The notes beneath the pieces were generated by a model. The model ran no database searches, had not been told where the DNA came from, and saw nothing but the letters and a program-made list of their open reading frames with translations. A stretch of 64,000 nt of DNA from Paenibacillus taihuensis (GTDB taxonomy: Bacteria; Bacillota; Bacilli; Paenibacillales; Paenibacillaceae), in contig NZ_QTTN01000010.1 in the NCBI RefSeq assembly GCF_003386535.1, positions 124,001 to 188,000 of the forward strand, in the 5' to 3' direction. Of the stretch, positions 25,620 to 34,090 are shown piece by piece. How positions within the stretch are numbered: position 1 is the first letter of the stretch; every line of letters starts with the position of its first letter. A program made the translations under genes and the position numbers.

Positions 25620-26087
25620 TTAGGAGCTGAGCGGAAGCGTGGACAGCCGAACTTCGCCTGTCTCTACGCTCATATGAAGCGTGCGACTCACATGGCCGCC
25701 GGTTTCGGACTTCACTGCTCTTATTTGGAGTCGATCGAGAATCGACTGAACTTGCTTAATGTTTCTGCTGCCGATCCGGTAATAATCGCGGCGCTTAGGC
25801 TCCGCTCCACCGAACAGTTGAATAACGAGATCGTTCTTGCGGCATCCGTATTTCTCCACCATCATCTGGATGAGAAGCGGTACGCCTGTCGTTGCAAAAT
25901 GCCCCGGACGACTCTGTTCGTCCCGATTCGATAACGGCTCGGGAAGTACTATATGCACGAGACCTGCTGCTTTCTTAATTGGACAGTAGGCTGTAACCGC
26001 CACGCAGGTGGATAAGGCGAATGTGGTTATGATGTCGATCTTGTTGTTTGAACTTTTCCATTCGCCTAATCCAACGACTTTGTTCAT
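25620..26087 (-). CDS. cheD: CheD-like chemoreceptor glutamine deamidase
   Basis: 155 residues, the usual CheD length. Catalytic Cys in ALSTCVAVTAY and His in AGLVHIVLPEP are present, followed by QLFGGAEPKRR, IGSRNIKQV and GGHVSRTLHMSVETGEV, all in family order. CheD deamidates receptor glutamines and interacts with CheC in chemotaxis. ATG 26087 has TAGGAG 9 nt upstream. No other chemotaxis gene is in the window, so this is a stand-alone copy. It may adjust receptors encoded elsewhere; the gene is convergent with none and sits between a GGDEF remnant and a purine permease. Confidence 0.87.
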   Translation of the reverse strand: MNKVVGLGEWKSSNNKIDIITTFALSTCVAVTAYCPIKKAAGLVHIVLPEPLSNRDEQSRPGHFATTGVPLLIQMMVEKYGCRKNDLVIQLFGGAEPKRRDYYRIGSRNIKQVQSILDRLQIRAVKSETGGHVSRTLHMSVETGEVRLSTLPLSS

Positions 26088-26226
26088 GCTGACTGACTCC
26101 TATCCTTTGCGGCGGTTACTTTTCTAAGCTGCAACGTCAGTATAGCAAGCAATTGTTAGATTTTTTCTGGGGTGAGCAGAACGATTAGAAGCAATTTACT
26201 CACACTTTATTTACATTTTTCGATGA

Positions 26227-27525
26227 TTAATGACTGAAGAACACAATTTGGATGAAGAACAGAACGGCAAACAAGTAGAAGATCGGGTGAACGTCCTTCG
26301 CTTTGCCGCGAACGAGCTTGAGAACCGGATATACGATGAAGCCGATGCCGATCCCTGTTGCGATACTGTAAGTCAGCGGCATAAGGACAACGATCAGGAA
26401 CGCCGGAAATGCCTCTTCGAGATCACTCCAGTCGATCTTCCGCAGGACGTTCAGCATCAGGAATCCGACAATAATAAGCGCTGGAGCGGTAATCGCAGGA
26501 ATGCTCGCGAGAACGGAAATAATCGGCGAGAAGAACAGCGTGATCGCAAGCAGAATGCTGACTACGACAGCCGTAAGTCCCGTACGTCCGCCCACCGCGA
26601 CGCCTGCGCTCGATTCGATGTAAGCCGATGTCGGGCTTGTGCCAAGCAGCGCGCCAACCGAAGTACCAACAGCATCAGCGAGCAAAGCGCCTTGGGAGCG
26701 CGGGAATTTATTGTCCTTCAGCAGCCCGGCCTGCTCCGCCACGCCGAGCATTGTACCTGTTGTATCGAACAGAGTAATGAGCAGGAAAGTAAAGATAACC
26801 GAGTATAACCCTTGAGTAAACACACTGCCAATATCAAGCTGGAACGCCGTTGCATTCAGACCGCTAGGCAAGGATACGATCGAATCCGGCATATGCAGCT
26901 GGCCAGTGAAATACGCGATAATCCCGGTGATGAGCATCCCGATGAACAGGAAGCCTTTGACCCGGTAAGCCATAAGAATAAGAGATATGATAAGACCAAC
27001 GACAGTCAGCAGCGTCATAGGCTGCGTCAGATCGCCCAGTGTAAGCAGCGTGGCTGGCGAATCCACGATAATTTTTGCATTTTGCAAGCCGATGAATGTG
27101 ATGAATAGACCAATCCCCGCCGTAATCGCATGCTTCAGGCTGGATGGAATGGCATCGAGGAGCATGTAACGGAATGGAGTGAGCGACAACAGGACGAATA
27201 GAACGCCGCCTATGAACACCGCTCCAAGCGCAACCTGCCACGAGAATCCGCTTCCACCAACGACCGTGTAGGCAAAATAAGCGTTCAATCCCATACCCGG
27301 CGCAAGCACGATCGGATAGTTCGAGAACAGCCCCATAATAAGTGTAGCGGTTACACTAGCAAGCACAGTCGCTATGAATACGCCGTGAAAATCCATGCCA
27401 GCCTCGCTCAAAATACCAGGGTTAACGATGACGATGTACACCATCGTCAGGAACGTCGTGATGCCGGCAATCACTTCCGTGCCAACCGTCGTTCCTCTTT
27501 CTTTCAGCTTAAACAGCTTGTCCAT
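26227..27525 (-). CDS. NCS2-family guanine/hypoxanthine permease (PbuG/PbuO-like)
   Basis: Proton-coupled purine base importer of 432 residues with about 12 membrane segments. Family blocks: EVIAGITTFLTMVYIVIVNP, the substrate-region LAPGMGLNAYFAYTVV, FDTTGTMLGVAEQAG and GTSPTSAYIESSAGVAVGGRTGL, as in the AzgA/PbuG group. I chose ATG 27525 (AGGAGG 11 nt upstream) over a longer frame that reads into the riboswitch. The leader holds a guanine-type purine riboswitch with terminator, a sigma-A promoter and PurR boxes, which confirms the purine role. Confidence 0.93.
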   Translation of the reverse strand: MDKLFKLKERGTTVGTEVIAGITTFLTMVYIVIVNPGILSEAGMDFHGVFIATVLASVTATLIMGLFSNYPIVLAPGMGLNAYFAYTVVGGSGFSWQVALGAVFIGGVLFVLLSLTPFRYMLLDAIPSSLKHAITAGIGLFITFIGLQNAKIIVDSPATLLTLGDLTQPMTLLTVVGLIISLILMAYRVKGFLFIGMLITGIIAYFTGQLHMPDSIVSLPSGLNATAFQLDIGSVFTQGLYSVIFTFLLITLFDTTGTMLGVAEQAGLLKDNKFPRSQGALLADAVGTSVGALLGTSPTSAYIESSAGVAVGGRTGLTAVVVSILLAITLFFSPIISVLASIPAITAPALIIVGFLMLNVLRKIDWSDLEEAFPAFLIVVLMPLTYSIATGIGIGFIVYPVLKLVRGKAKDVHPIFYLFAVLFFIQIVFFSH

Positions 27526-27576
27526 GAAGTAAAGCGCCTCCTGTTTCCTATTCAACGTGTATAGCATCCCCCAAAT

Positions 27577-27638
27577 AAAAAAACCTAACCTCGGGCACAG
27601 GGGTGCACGCATAGACGTGTCCTGTGCTCGTAGTTAGG
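27577..27638 (-). terminator. Riboswitch expression-platform terminator
   Basis: On the minus strand a long stem with CCTAAC / GTTAGG at the base and GCACAGG / CCTGTGC further up is followed by seven Ts, 50 nt before the permease start. Its 5' arm (27628-27638) is also the 3' part of the aptamer, so the two structures exclude each other. Confidence 0.85.
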
Positions 27639-27690
27639 ATTCTTTGGCTCCTTGTAGAAACCCTCAAACCATATTATTGAGGATATACGA
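27628..27690 (-). promoter_or_regulatory. Purine riboswitch aptamer, guanine-type
   Basis: Three-way junction of the purine class: P1 TCGTA/TACGA; P2 CCTCAA/TTTGAGG with loop containing AATATGG; J2/3 GTTTCTAC; P3 AGGA/TCCT with loop containing GCC for the loop-loop kiss; J3/1 AACTA. The discriminating base corresponding to position 74 is C, expected for guanine or hypoxanthine rather than adenine. See findings for the unusual overlap with the terminator. Confidence 0.9.
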
Positions 27691-27731
27691 TCAGTAATGG
27701 CAGATTTAATTAGTTAGGCAAAACCTTTACT

Positions 27732-27760
27732 AGATTAATGGTTAACGGGAGAAAAGTCAA
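27732..27760 (-). promoter_or_regulatory. Predicted sigma-A promoter of the purine permease
   Basis: TTGACT, 17-nt spacer, TAATCT on the minus strand, about 40 nt upstream of the riboswitch aptamer and downstream of the PurR boxes. Confidence 0.6.
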
Positions 27761-27785
27761 TGCTTTTTGATTCATTTTGACGAGA

Positions 27786-27847
27786 ATTCCCGAACTATGA
27801 GAGTTCTCATATAATAAATGTTCGGAATTTAGCGAATAGCGAACATT
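27786..27847. promoter_or_regulatory. PurR box cluster
   Basis: PurBox consensus AWWWCCGAACWWT. AATTCCGAACATT on the minus strand at 27817-27829 is an exact match. AATAGCGAACATT on the plus strand at 27835-27847 has one mismatch and is in the inverted orientation required for a PurR operator. A third near match, ATTCCCGAACTAT, is on the plus strand at 27786-27798. The cluster lies between the permease promoter and the divergent SWIM gene promoter (TATAAT at 27875). Confidence 0.75.
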
Positions 27848-27923
27848 AGTTCCATATATCCATCACAAACCTGATATAATAGTGAGAAGCTATAATTATC
27901 GCTCTTGGGAGATACGACGAACG

Positions 27924-29552
27924 ATGATGACGAACCTTGAATACGCGATCGACGATGCGCAGTGGCAGGAGTTGCTGACGCAAGTGGCCCGGTATTTTGA
28001 CGCTCTGACGATAACGCGGGGATTTCAATATTATAAGCAAGGCGCTGTTCTTGGCGTAACGATGCCGAAGGCGAATCAGCTGAAGGCTGTTGTCGAAGGC
28101 AGCGAGAATTATTCGGTGTCGCTGGAGCTGCCGAGTCTGGAGCAGCGTTCCTGCACCTGTCCGGCCAGCAAAGACTGCAAGCATATGGTTGCAGCGCTCC
28201 TTCAATATGCCTCGCTGCAGGAGCGGTCGGTGCATGCGATTGTGAATGCGGCTACGGCGGCGCGAGCTGGCGCTGGAGGTTCGGCTGCCGGGAAAGCCGG
28301 TGTTGGCGGGAAACCGGCGGCCGTGGCGAAACCGACTGTTTCGGCGGACGAACTGGAAAAGATGGCGGTGCCCGCGTGGCATCAGCTGTTCACGCGTGCG
28401 CTTGGTCCGACCAACCAACATGCGAGATCGATGCATGAGGCGAGGGAGATTTTGGCCGTTATCCTTAGCTTGAAGCCTCCCCTATCGCTGCTCATGGATC
28501 AGCTGTATGAGCTGCATGCGCATTTGTTCGCGCTCGAGAAGCTGGTCAAGCCCGCGCAAGAGGATTGGCGCCATTCGGGGCTGTTCATGGGTTACCATAC
28601 ACAGCTGGCGATGGATGAGATGCTCGACGTGACAATGCGCGGATTCGCTCAGAAGCTGCCGATCTCGGAGGAGTCGGAGCTGTGGCCGCGCGTAACGGAA
28701 ACACTCGTTTATTTGCGCGAGCAGATGCTGAAGGAAGATAAAAGCCTGAACTGCTTCTCCAAGCTGTATCATGCCTGCTGGCGGTACTGGATGAAGTCGA
28801 ATCTTACAGGTCCGCGGCGCGGACTGGTTGAGGAAGAGCTGCGGCACCTGAAGGACGCCGCGGCGGAATTGGGCAGCTCACTGTCCAAGCTGCCTTGGAC
28901 ATTCGCGCAATGCTTGATGTACTTATATACCGAGCAGGACGAGGCTGCGTGGGAATTGCTTCGTGGCGCAGGCGTCTTGCTGCCGGGGCAAGCCTCGCTG
29001 TTATTCGAAGCGCTTCAGCAAGAGGAAGCATGGACTAGACTCGCCGATTGGCTCGTCGAGATCGGCCCGCAGCTCGGCAGCTTCCGCACGGATGAGCTCG
29101 CTACTTACGGCGATTATTGGGCTGCCGCGCTGGCGCATGTACCGGAGGCGGAACCGCGCATGTGGACGACGCTCGCAGCGATGCTGCCCTATTCGCGGAC
29201 GCTCTACGAGGATGCGCTTATTGCGCACAGCAAGTGGCGCGAGTGGATGGACTATCATATGAGCTGCGGCCGCGAGCCGCTAGACTTCCGCGCTACGCAG
29301 CTGAAGCCGATTGAGAAGGATGCGCCGGAGCTGCTGCTTCCCTTCTATCATCAAGCGGTGGAACGCTACGTGCTGCTGAAGAACCGAGACAGCTACAAAG
29401 CTGCGGTGAAGCTGCTGAAGAGGCTGCTTAAGCTGTACCGCAAGCTCAAGCGGGAGGAGCGCTGGGAGCAGTTTATGGATGCTTTCGCCGCTCGTCACAG
29501 CCGGCTTCGGGCATTGCAAGAGGAGCTGCGGAGAGGAGATCTGCTGCCGTGA
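27924..29552 (+). CDS. SWIM zinc-finger protein (YwqB-like)
   Basis: 543 residues. The SWIM zinc motif is near residue 75: SCTCPASKDCKHMVAALLQYA (Cys-x-Cys ... Cys-x-His). The rest is helical with Leu-rich repeats and no catalytic signature. ATG 27924 follows GGGAG; the GTG at 27882 lies directly after a TATAAT -10 box and is unlikely. It is 37 nt before an SNF2 helicase gene, the same order as ywqB-ywqA in Bacillus subtilis. A joint chromatin- or repair-type function is inferred from the constant pairing. The long Ala/Gly linker (about 105-140) is GC-rich. Confidence 0.82.
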   Translation: MMTNLEYAIDDAQWQELLTQVARYFDALTITRGFQYYKQGAVLGVTMPKANQLKAVVEGSENYSVSLELPSLEQRSCTCPASKDCKHMVAALLQYASLQERSVHAIVNAATAARAGAGGSAAGKAGVGGKPAAVAKPTVSADELEKMAVPAWHQLFTRALGPTNQHARSMHEAREILAVILSLKPPLSLLMDQLYELHAHLFALEKLVKPAQEDWRHSGLFMGYHTQLAMDEMLDVTMRGFAQKLPISEESELWPRVTETLVYLREQMLKEDKSLNCFSKLYHACWRYWMKSNLTGPRRGLVEEELRHLKDAAAELGSSLSKLPWTFAQCLMYLYTEQDEAAWELLRGAGVLLPGQASLLFEALQQEEAWTRLADWLVEIGPQLGSFRTDELATYGDYWAAALAHVPEAEPRMWTTLAAMLPYSRTLYEDALIAHSKWREWMDYHMSCGREPLDFRATQLKPIEKDAPELLLPFYHQAVERYVLLKNRDSYKAAVKLLKRLLKLYRKLKREERWEQFMDAFAARHSRLRALQEELRRGDLLP

Positions 29553-29589
29553 AAGAGCTTAGGGATGCGGCAACAAGAGGTGATCAATC

Positions 29590-32500
29590 GTGAGCACATA
29601 TACGGATACTTTAATTATACAAGTGAGTTTAACCGAGCATGGCGATGCGCTGATCTATGGCGCAAGCCCAACCGGCGGGTATGCGGCGGGGTTGACGGTG
29701 AAGCAGCGGCTGTTCGCTTGGCATGAGCCTTCTTTCTACGGCACGGAGCTCGAAACCCAGAAGGTGCAGGAGCTGGAGCTCGTCGTCCTCCCTTCCGAGC
29801 AAGTCATTCCGTTCTTCGCCGAGCGGCATCTGCTCACGCATATCGAGTGGGTCTGGGAAGGCGATGCCGCGAAGCTCGCGGAGCTGGCGCCGCTCGTCGC
29901 CGCGAGCCTTGAAGCGCGCTCCATCGTCCCGAGCTTTGCCGCTTACCGCAAGGGGAAGCTGGCGTGGCTATGGGACGAAGCCGCTCTTGAAACCGCAGCA
30001 GTGACGAAGCTGCGGAAGGTGTTGGACGCACGCGGCAGCGGAGAGGCTGGCGATAGCGACGAGGACGGCGGAAGCTTCGCAGACGGCTTCCGCGCGGCGT
30101 TCTCCGCCGCCGCGTTCGCCCGCCGCTTCGGTAGCGAGGAAGCGGCCGCGGATTTGCGCCGCGATTATCCGCTGCTGTTCGCGCGGGAACGCGGCGGCAT
30201 CGCAGCGGCCGGCATGGACGCGCGCGCGTGGCTCGTCGCCATCGGCTGGAAGGCCGACACGGCGCCGTTCCGGCCGCTGCTGCAGCTGCTGGAGCCGATA
30301 ATCAGCTCCGAAGGAGACGAACATGGCGACGGCAGCGAAGCATGGCGGCTGCAGCTCGTGCTGCAGGATCGGCACGAGCCGTCGATGCTGGCGCCGGCGC
30401 GGTTAACGCGCGCCGGCGAAGCGCTTGGATCGTGGCCGGCGGCCTGGTCGGCGCACGTGCATGAGCGATCCGCCGCGTGGCTGTCGCAGCTTCAGGCGAA
30501 CCTGCCTGAAGCGCGTCTTGCCGGCGGCGGCAGCGATCTCTTGAACGGCCCGCTCAGCGATGCGGAGGCGTGGCAGTTCTTGACCGAGGACAGCCAGCGG
30601 CTGCTATCGGCTGGCTGGCAGGTGCTGCTTCCAGGCTGGTGGGAAGCAGCGAGCAAGCGCAAACCGCGCCTGCGGGCGAAGGTCGGCTCGGACGCGGGAG
30701 ATCCCAAGGGCAAAGCCGCCGCTGGCGGCAAATCGCTGTTCGGCCTCGATTCGCTCATTGATTTCGACTGGCGCATCGCCATTGGCGACAGCGACCTCAC
30801 CGAGTCGGAGTTCGCGGAGCTCGTCGCCCGCGGCGAACGGCTCGTCCGGTTCCGCGGCGAGTGGGTATCGCTGGATCCGGCGCTCATCGCCCAAATCCGC
30901 AGCGCGATGGCGCGGGTCGGCAAGAATAGAGGCCTCACGTTCCAAGAAGTGCTGCAGCTGCATTTGATCAAGGAGAATGCGGCCCAGTGGGCTCAGCGGG
31001 CAAAGGATGAGAAAGCCGCAGCCGCTTCAGACAATACTGGTGAGGACGAACGAGACGAAGAGCAAGTCCAGCTCGAAGTACAACTGGAGGTCGAGCTGAA
31101 CGAGCATCTGAAGCATCTTATGGGCCAGCTGACACAGCAGTCGGAATGGCCTGAAGTTCCGATCCCTGCCGGCCTGCAAGCGGAGCTCCGGAGTTATCAG
31201 AAGGACGGCTTTGCTTGGCTTGCTTTTCTGCGCCGTTTCGGGCTTGGTGCTTGCCTTGCCGATGACATGGGTCTCGGCAAGACCGTTCAGTTCATCACGT
31301 ACCTGCTCCATGTGAAGGAGCAAGCCGAGCGCGGCGGTGCGCGAGGCCCTGCCCTGCTCATCTGCCCGACTTCCGTTCTCGGCAACTGGCAGAAGGAAGT
31401 TCGCAAGTTCGCGCCGTCGCTGCGCATTATGCTGCATTACGGCAGCAAGCGGCTCACTGGCGATCCGTTCTGCGAAGCCGCGCTGGAGGCGGACATCGTG
31501 CTCACCTCCTTCGCGACGGCCGCGCTGGATCAAGAGACGATAAGTACCTTCCATTGGTCGGCGATCTGTCTCGATGAGGCGCAGAACATCAAGAATGCCG
31601 GCACGAAGCAGTCCGTCGCCGTGCGCAGCTTCCACGCGAAGCATCGCATTGCGCTGACAGGCACGCCGATCGAGAACAGGCTGTCGGAGCTGTGGTCGAT
31701 CTATGATTTTATCAATCCCGGGTATCTGGGCAATGCGCGCAGCTTCAATGAACAGTTCGTGCAAGCCATCGAGCGGGAGCGCGACGAGGAGAAGACGCAG
31801 GAGCTGCAGAAGCTCGTGAAGCCGTTCATGCTCCGGCGTAAGAAGAAAGACCCTAACATTCAGCTCGACCTGCCGGATAAGAATGAGATGAAGACGTATA
31901 TTCATCTGACGGCTGAGCAAGGGGCGCTCTACGATCAGACCGTTAATGAGCTGATGACACAGGTGCCGAAGCTTGAAGGCATTCAGCGCAAAGGAGCGAT
32001 TCTGTCCGCTCTGACGCAGCTGAAGCAGCTTTGCGATCATCCGATTCTGCTGACGAAGGAGCCTATTCCCGAGATTAGCGAGAGCGGCGAATTCGAAGAG
32101 AGCGAATCGCTCATTATCCGCTCCGCCAAGCTGGAGAGACTGCTTGCGATGGTTCGGGAGCTGCGGGAGGAAGGCGAGCGGTGCTTGATTTTCACGCAAT
32201 ATATCGGCATGGGGCAAATGCTCCAGCGGGTGCTCGCGCATGAGCTGCAGGAGCCGGTGCTCTACTTGCACGGAGGCACGTCGAAGACGGGCCGCGACCG
32301 GATGATCGAGCAGTTCCAATCGCAGACGCTGCCGGCGGAGGAACAGCCGAATGTGTTCATTCTGTCCATCAAGGCAGGCGGTGTCGGGCTGAATCTGACG
32401 GCGGCGAACCATGTGTTCCACTTCGACCGGTGGTGGAATCCCGCTGTCGAGAACCAAGCAACCGACCGCGCGTATCGGATGGGGCAAACCCGCGATGTGC

Positions 32501-32673
32501 AAGTGCATAAGTTCATCTCGCTCGGCACGCTCGAGGAGCGTATCGATGAGATGCTGGTCAGCAAGCAGCAGCTGAGCGACAACGTCATTACAAGCTCGGA
32601 AGGCTGGATTACGGAGCTGTCGACCGATGCGTTGAAGGATTTGTTCACGCTGCGGCGTGACTTAATGGAATAG
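29590..32673 (+). CDS. SNF2-family helicase/ATPase (YwqA-like)
   Basis: 1027 residues. A variable N-terminal region of about 500 residues is followed by the two RecA-like SNF2 lobes. Motif I is ADDMGLGKTVQF near 545, Ia is LLICPTSVLGNWQKEV, II is LDEAQNIKN, III is ALTGTPIENRLSELWSI, V is SIKAGGVGLNLTAANHV and VI is QATDRAYRMGQTRDV, all intact, so an active DNA translocase is likely. The GTG start at 29590 has AGAGGTGA upstream. It is the second gene of the SWIM-SNF2 unit, closed by a strong terminator. The N-terminal half is very GC-rich compared with the helicase half. Confidence 0.93.
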   Translation: MSTYTDTLIIQVSLTEHGDALIYGASPTGGYAAGLTVKQRLFAWHEPSFYGTELETQKVQELELVVLPSEQVIPFFAERHLLTHIEWVWEGDAAKLAELAPLVAASLEARSIVPSFAAYRKGKLAWLWDEAALETAAVTKLRKVLDARGSGEAGDSDEDGGSFADGFRAAFSAAAFARRFGSEEAAADLRRDYPLLFARERGGIAAAGMDARAWLVAIGWKADTAPFRPLLQLLEPIISSEGDEHGDGSEAWRLQLVLQDRHEPSMLAPARLTRAGEALGSWPAAWSAHVHERSAAWLSQLQANLPEARLAGGGSDLLNGPLSDAEAWQFLTEDSQRLLSAGWQVLLPGWWEAASKRKPRLRAKVGSDAGDPKGKAAAGGKSLFGLDSLIDFDWRIAIGDSDLTESEFAELVARGERLVRFRGEWVSLDPALIAQIRSAMARVGKNRGLTFQEVLQLHLIKENAAQWAQRAKDEKAAAASDNTGEDERDEEQVQLEVQLEVELNEHLKHLMGQLTQQSEWPEVPIPAGLQAELRSYQKDGFAWLAFLRRFGLGACLADDMGLGKTVQFITYLLHVKEQAERGGARGPALLICPTSVLGNWQKEVRKFAPSLRIMLHYGSKRLTGDPFCEAALEADIVLTSFATAALDQETISTFHWSAICLDEAQNIKNAGTKQSVAVRSFHAKHRIALTGTPIENRLSELWSIYDFINPGYLGNARSFNEQFVQAIERERDEEKTQELQKLVKPFMLRRKKKDPNIQLDLPDKNEMKTYIHLTAEQGALYDQTVNELMTQVPKLEGIQRKGAILSALTQLKQLCDHPILLTKEPIPEISESGEFEESESLIIRSAKLERLLAMVRELREEGERCLIFTQYIGMGQMLQRVLAHELQEPVLYLHGGTSKTGRDRMIEQFQSQTLPAEEQPNVFILSIKAGGVGLNLTAANHVFHFDRWWNPAVENQATDRAYRMGQTRDVQVHKFISLGTLEERIDEMLVSKQQLSDNVITSSEGWITELSTDALKDLFTLRRDLME

Positions 32674-32678
32674 AGTAA

Positions 32679-32706
32679 GGCGGTCCTCAGCAGGACCGCC
32701 TTTTTT
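32679..32706 (+). terminator. Terminator of the SWIM-SNF2 unit
   Basis: Perfect stem GGCGGTCCT / AGGACCGCC, loop CAGC, then six Ts, starting 5 nt after the stop. Confidence 0.93.
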
Positions 32707-32735
32707 ATAATTCGCGAGTGATTGTCCCGTCACCC

Positions 32736-32927
32736 AGCTATGTGGGATAAATCCAACAAAAAAGTGCTGTTTATGCGAGAAATGCAACCTATGTTGGATA
32801 AATCCATTCATTCCTGCTCGAAATCACCCATTTCAGCCCTTCCGGCCGAAAATGAGTGGAAAAATCCAATATAGGTAAAGAAACCAGCCGAATCTGGTCA
32901 AAATCGTTGGATTTATCCATTATAGCT
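32736..32927. repeat. Four-box intergenic element, copy D (GGATAAATCC family)
   Basis: A 192-bp element filling the gap between two convergent genes. Its boxes are GGATAAATCC (32745), GGATAAATCC (32796), GGAAAAATCC (32858) and GGATTTATCC (32909), at spacings of 51, 62 and 51 bp. The ends are inverted: CAGCTATG ... TATAGCTG. Boxes 2 and 3 face each other (CCATTCATT ... AATGAGTGG). Confidence 0.9.
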
Positions 32928-32963
32928 GATGCCCCGATGCCCCGCTCCGTTAACTCCCCGCCG

Positions 32964-33449
32964 CTACTTCACCTCAACCGCAAAATAATACTCCGCCTGC
33001 CCCTGATCCAGAAACCATTCGCAGTGGATGCTGTATTGGTAAATGCCTTTGACCTTCGGGACGTAGTACGAGTCGCCCGTGAACCCAGCGCTCATATTCT
33101 TCAGCGTCAGCTCCTTGATCCGCTCCGGCGCTTTAATCTCGATCTGTGCTCCGCCCTTCACTACAACTGGCTCCATCTGCGCGATCGAGGCATCTACGCT
33201 CTGGCAGCTTGAGGTGTCGTCGCCTGCCGGGCACCACGTGTAGCCGCTGAGCTTCACCTTCATCTGCACCCCATCTACGGAAACGTTCGGTACTGGCGGG
33301 GTATCTTCATTGACCCACTGCGACTCGACCGTCCGAGCCTGATTCTCTGTCAGCCTCTCATCGCTGCGATTGCCAACAAGATAACCGCCATAGAATGCAC
33401 AGCCGAGCATGATTAGAATAATAAACGCCATTAGCCCTCTCTCACGCAT
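32964..33449 (-). CDS. Membrane-anchored extracytoplasmic protein, unknown function
   Basis: 161 residues from ATG 33449 (GGGGGA 7 nt upstream). One N-terminal membrane anchor (GLMAFIILIMLGCAFYGGYLV), then an extracytoplasmic domain with four Cys/Trp features: YTWCPAGDDTSSCQSV and YQYSIHCEWFLDQG. The beta-rich C-terminal half (PERIKELTLKNMSAGFTGDSYYVPKVKGIYQY) is reminiscent of a cupredoxin-like fold but lacks a clear copper site. No family named. Confidence 0.7.
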   Translation of the reverse strand: MRERGLMAFIILIMLGCAFYGGYLVGNRSDERLTENQARTVESQWVNEDTPPVPNVSVDGVQMKVKLSGYTWCPAGDDTSSCQSVDASIAQMEPVVVKGGAQIEIKAPERIKELTLKNMSAGFTGDSYYVPKVKGIYQYSIHCEWFLDQGQAEYYFAVEVK

Positions 33450-33515
33450 CGCCATTCCCCCTTATCAACCAAGACGGGGACTGCGGTGGGAAGGTTGCAC
33501 AGGGCCGAACACGGC

Positions 33516-33538
33516 AAAAAGGCCGCTATGCGACCTTT
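33516..33538 (-). terminator. Terminator after the small secreted protein gene
   Basis: On the minus strand AAGGTCGC / GCGGCCTT with a 3-nt loop runs into TTTTT, about 30 nt after the stop codon of the gene at 33568. Confidence 0.65.
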
Positions 33539-33567
33539 CCGCACCCTTATGTATAGCTGCGGCACGC

Positions 33568-33990
33568 CTACACCTTCTGCACCTTGAACACAAACTTCCA
33601 CTTCGCCGTGTTGCCCGAGTAGCGACCGCGGTTTTCGACGATAGTAACGTTAAGCGCTTTCGTGGCGCCTTTACCAATGGAAGCTACTTTCACCGAAGCG
33701 GCAGCTTCGCCGTCATCCGGGTATTTATCTTGCTCTTGCGCCTCAGCCTTCAGACTCACCGTCCCGGATGCACTCACGTTCAGAACGATGGATCCGCCTT
33801 CGTCGAGCTCCTGGCCATTGACGTAACCGCCATACCACCACTCATTGCCGACGTGGTTGTTCGAGACCATCTGCGCACTGACTAACGTTACTTTAACTTT
33901 GACCGTCTTCCCCGCAGCAGATAGCGACGGTGCCGACACGACAAGCACCAGCACGAAGCAAAACAAACTTTGCAGCAATTTCCGATACAC
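33568..33990 (-). CDS. Secreted protein of unknown function, 140 residues
   Basis: GTG 33990 follows GGGGAGG. A clear signal peptide (LLQSLFCFVLVLVVSAPSLSAAG, cleavage near 27) precedes a beta-rich mature domain with VKVKVTLVSAQMVSNNHVG, WWYGGYVNG and a repeated Val/Lys pattern. No Cys in the mature part. It may be an extracellular beta-sandwich protein; no homologue recognised. Confidence 0.7.
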   Translation of the reverse strand: MYRKLLQSLFCFVLVLVVSAPSLSAAGKTVKVKVTLVSAQMVSNNHVGNEWWYGGYVNGQELDEGGSIVLNVSASGTVSLKAEAQEQDKYPDDGEAAASVKVASIGKGATKALNVTIVENRGRYSGNTAKWKFVFKVQKV

Positions 33991-34090
33991 TTATCTCATC
34001 CTCCCCAGGATTAACAATAACTTCCTAAATATACCATGAGCGGGATGATTAGTGCATTGGTAAAGCTTCTTCCGCGAGCCGATACGAAAA

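Noticed and set aside
27781-27815. GAGAA...TTCTC inverted repeat as a terminator
   Set aside because: It overlaps the PurBox match and has no T-run; no gene ends there.
31027-32508. 493-codon minus-strand frame over the SNF2 gene
   Set aside because: Antisense to intact helicase motifs; no RBS, Leu/Arg-rich shadow translation.
14343-32927. The box elements as ordinary Rho-independent terminators
   Set aside because: Separate terminators with T-runs already follow the flanking plus-strand genes, and the boxes lack T-runs and extend over 190 bp.
14343-32927. The box elements as a CRISPR array
   Set aside because: Only four short boxes per locus, partly inverted, with spacers of two lengths and no cas genes.
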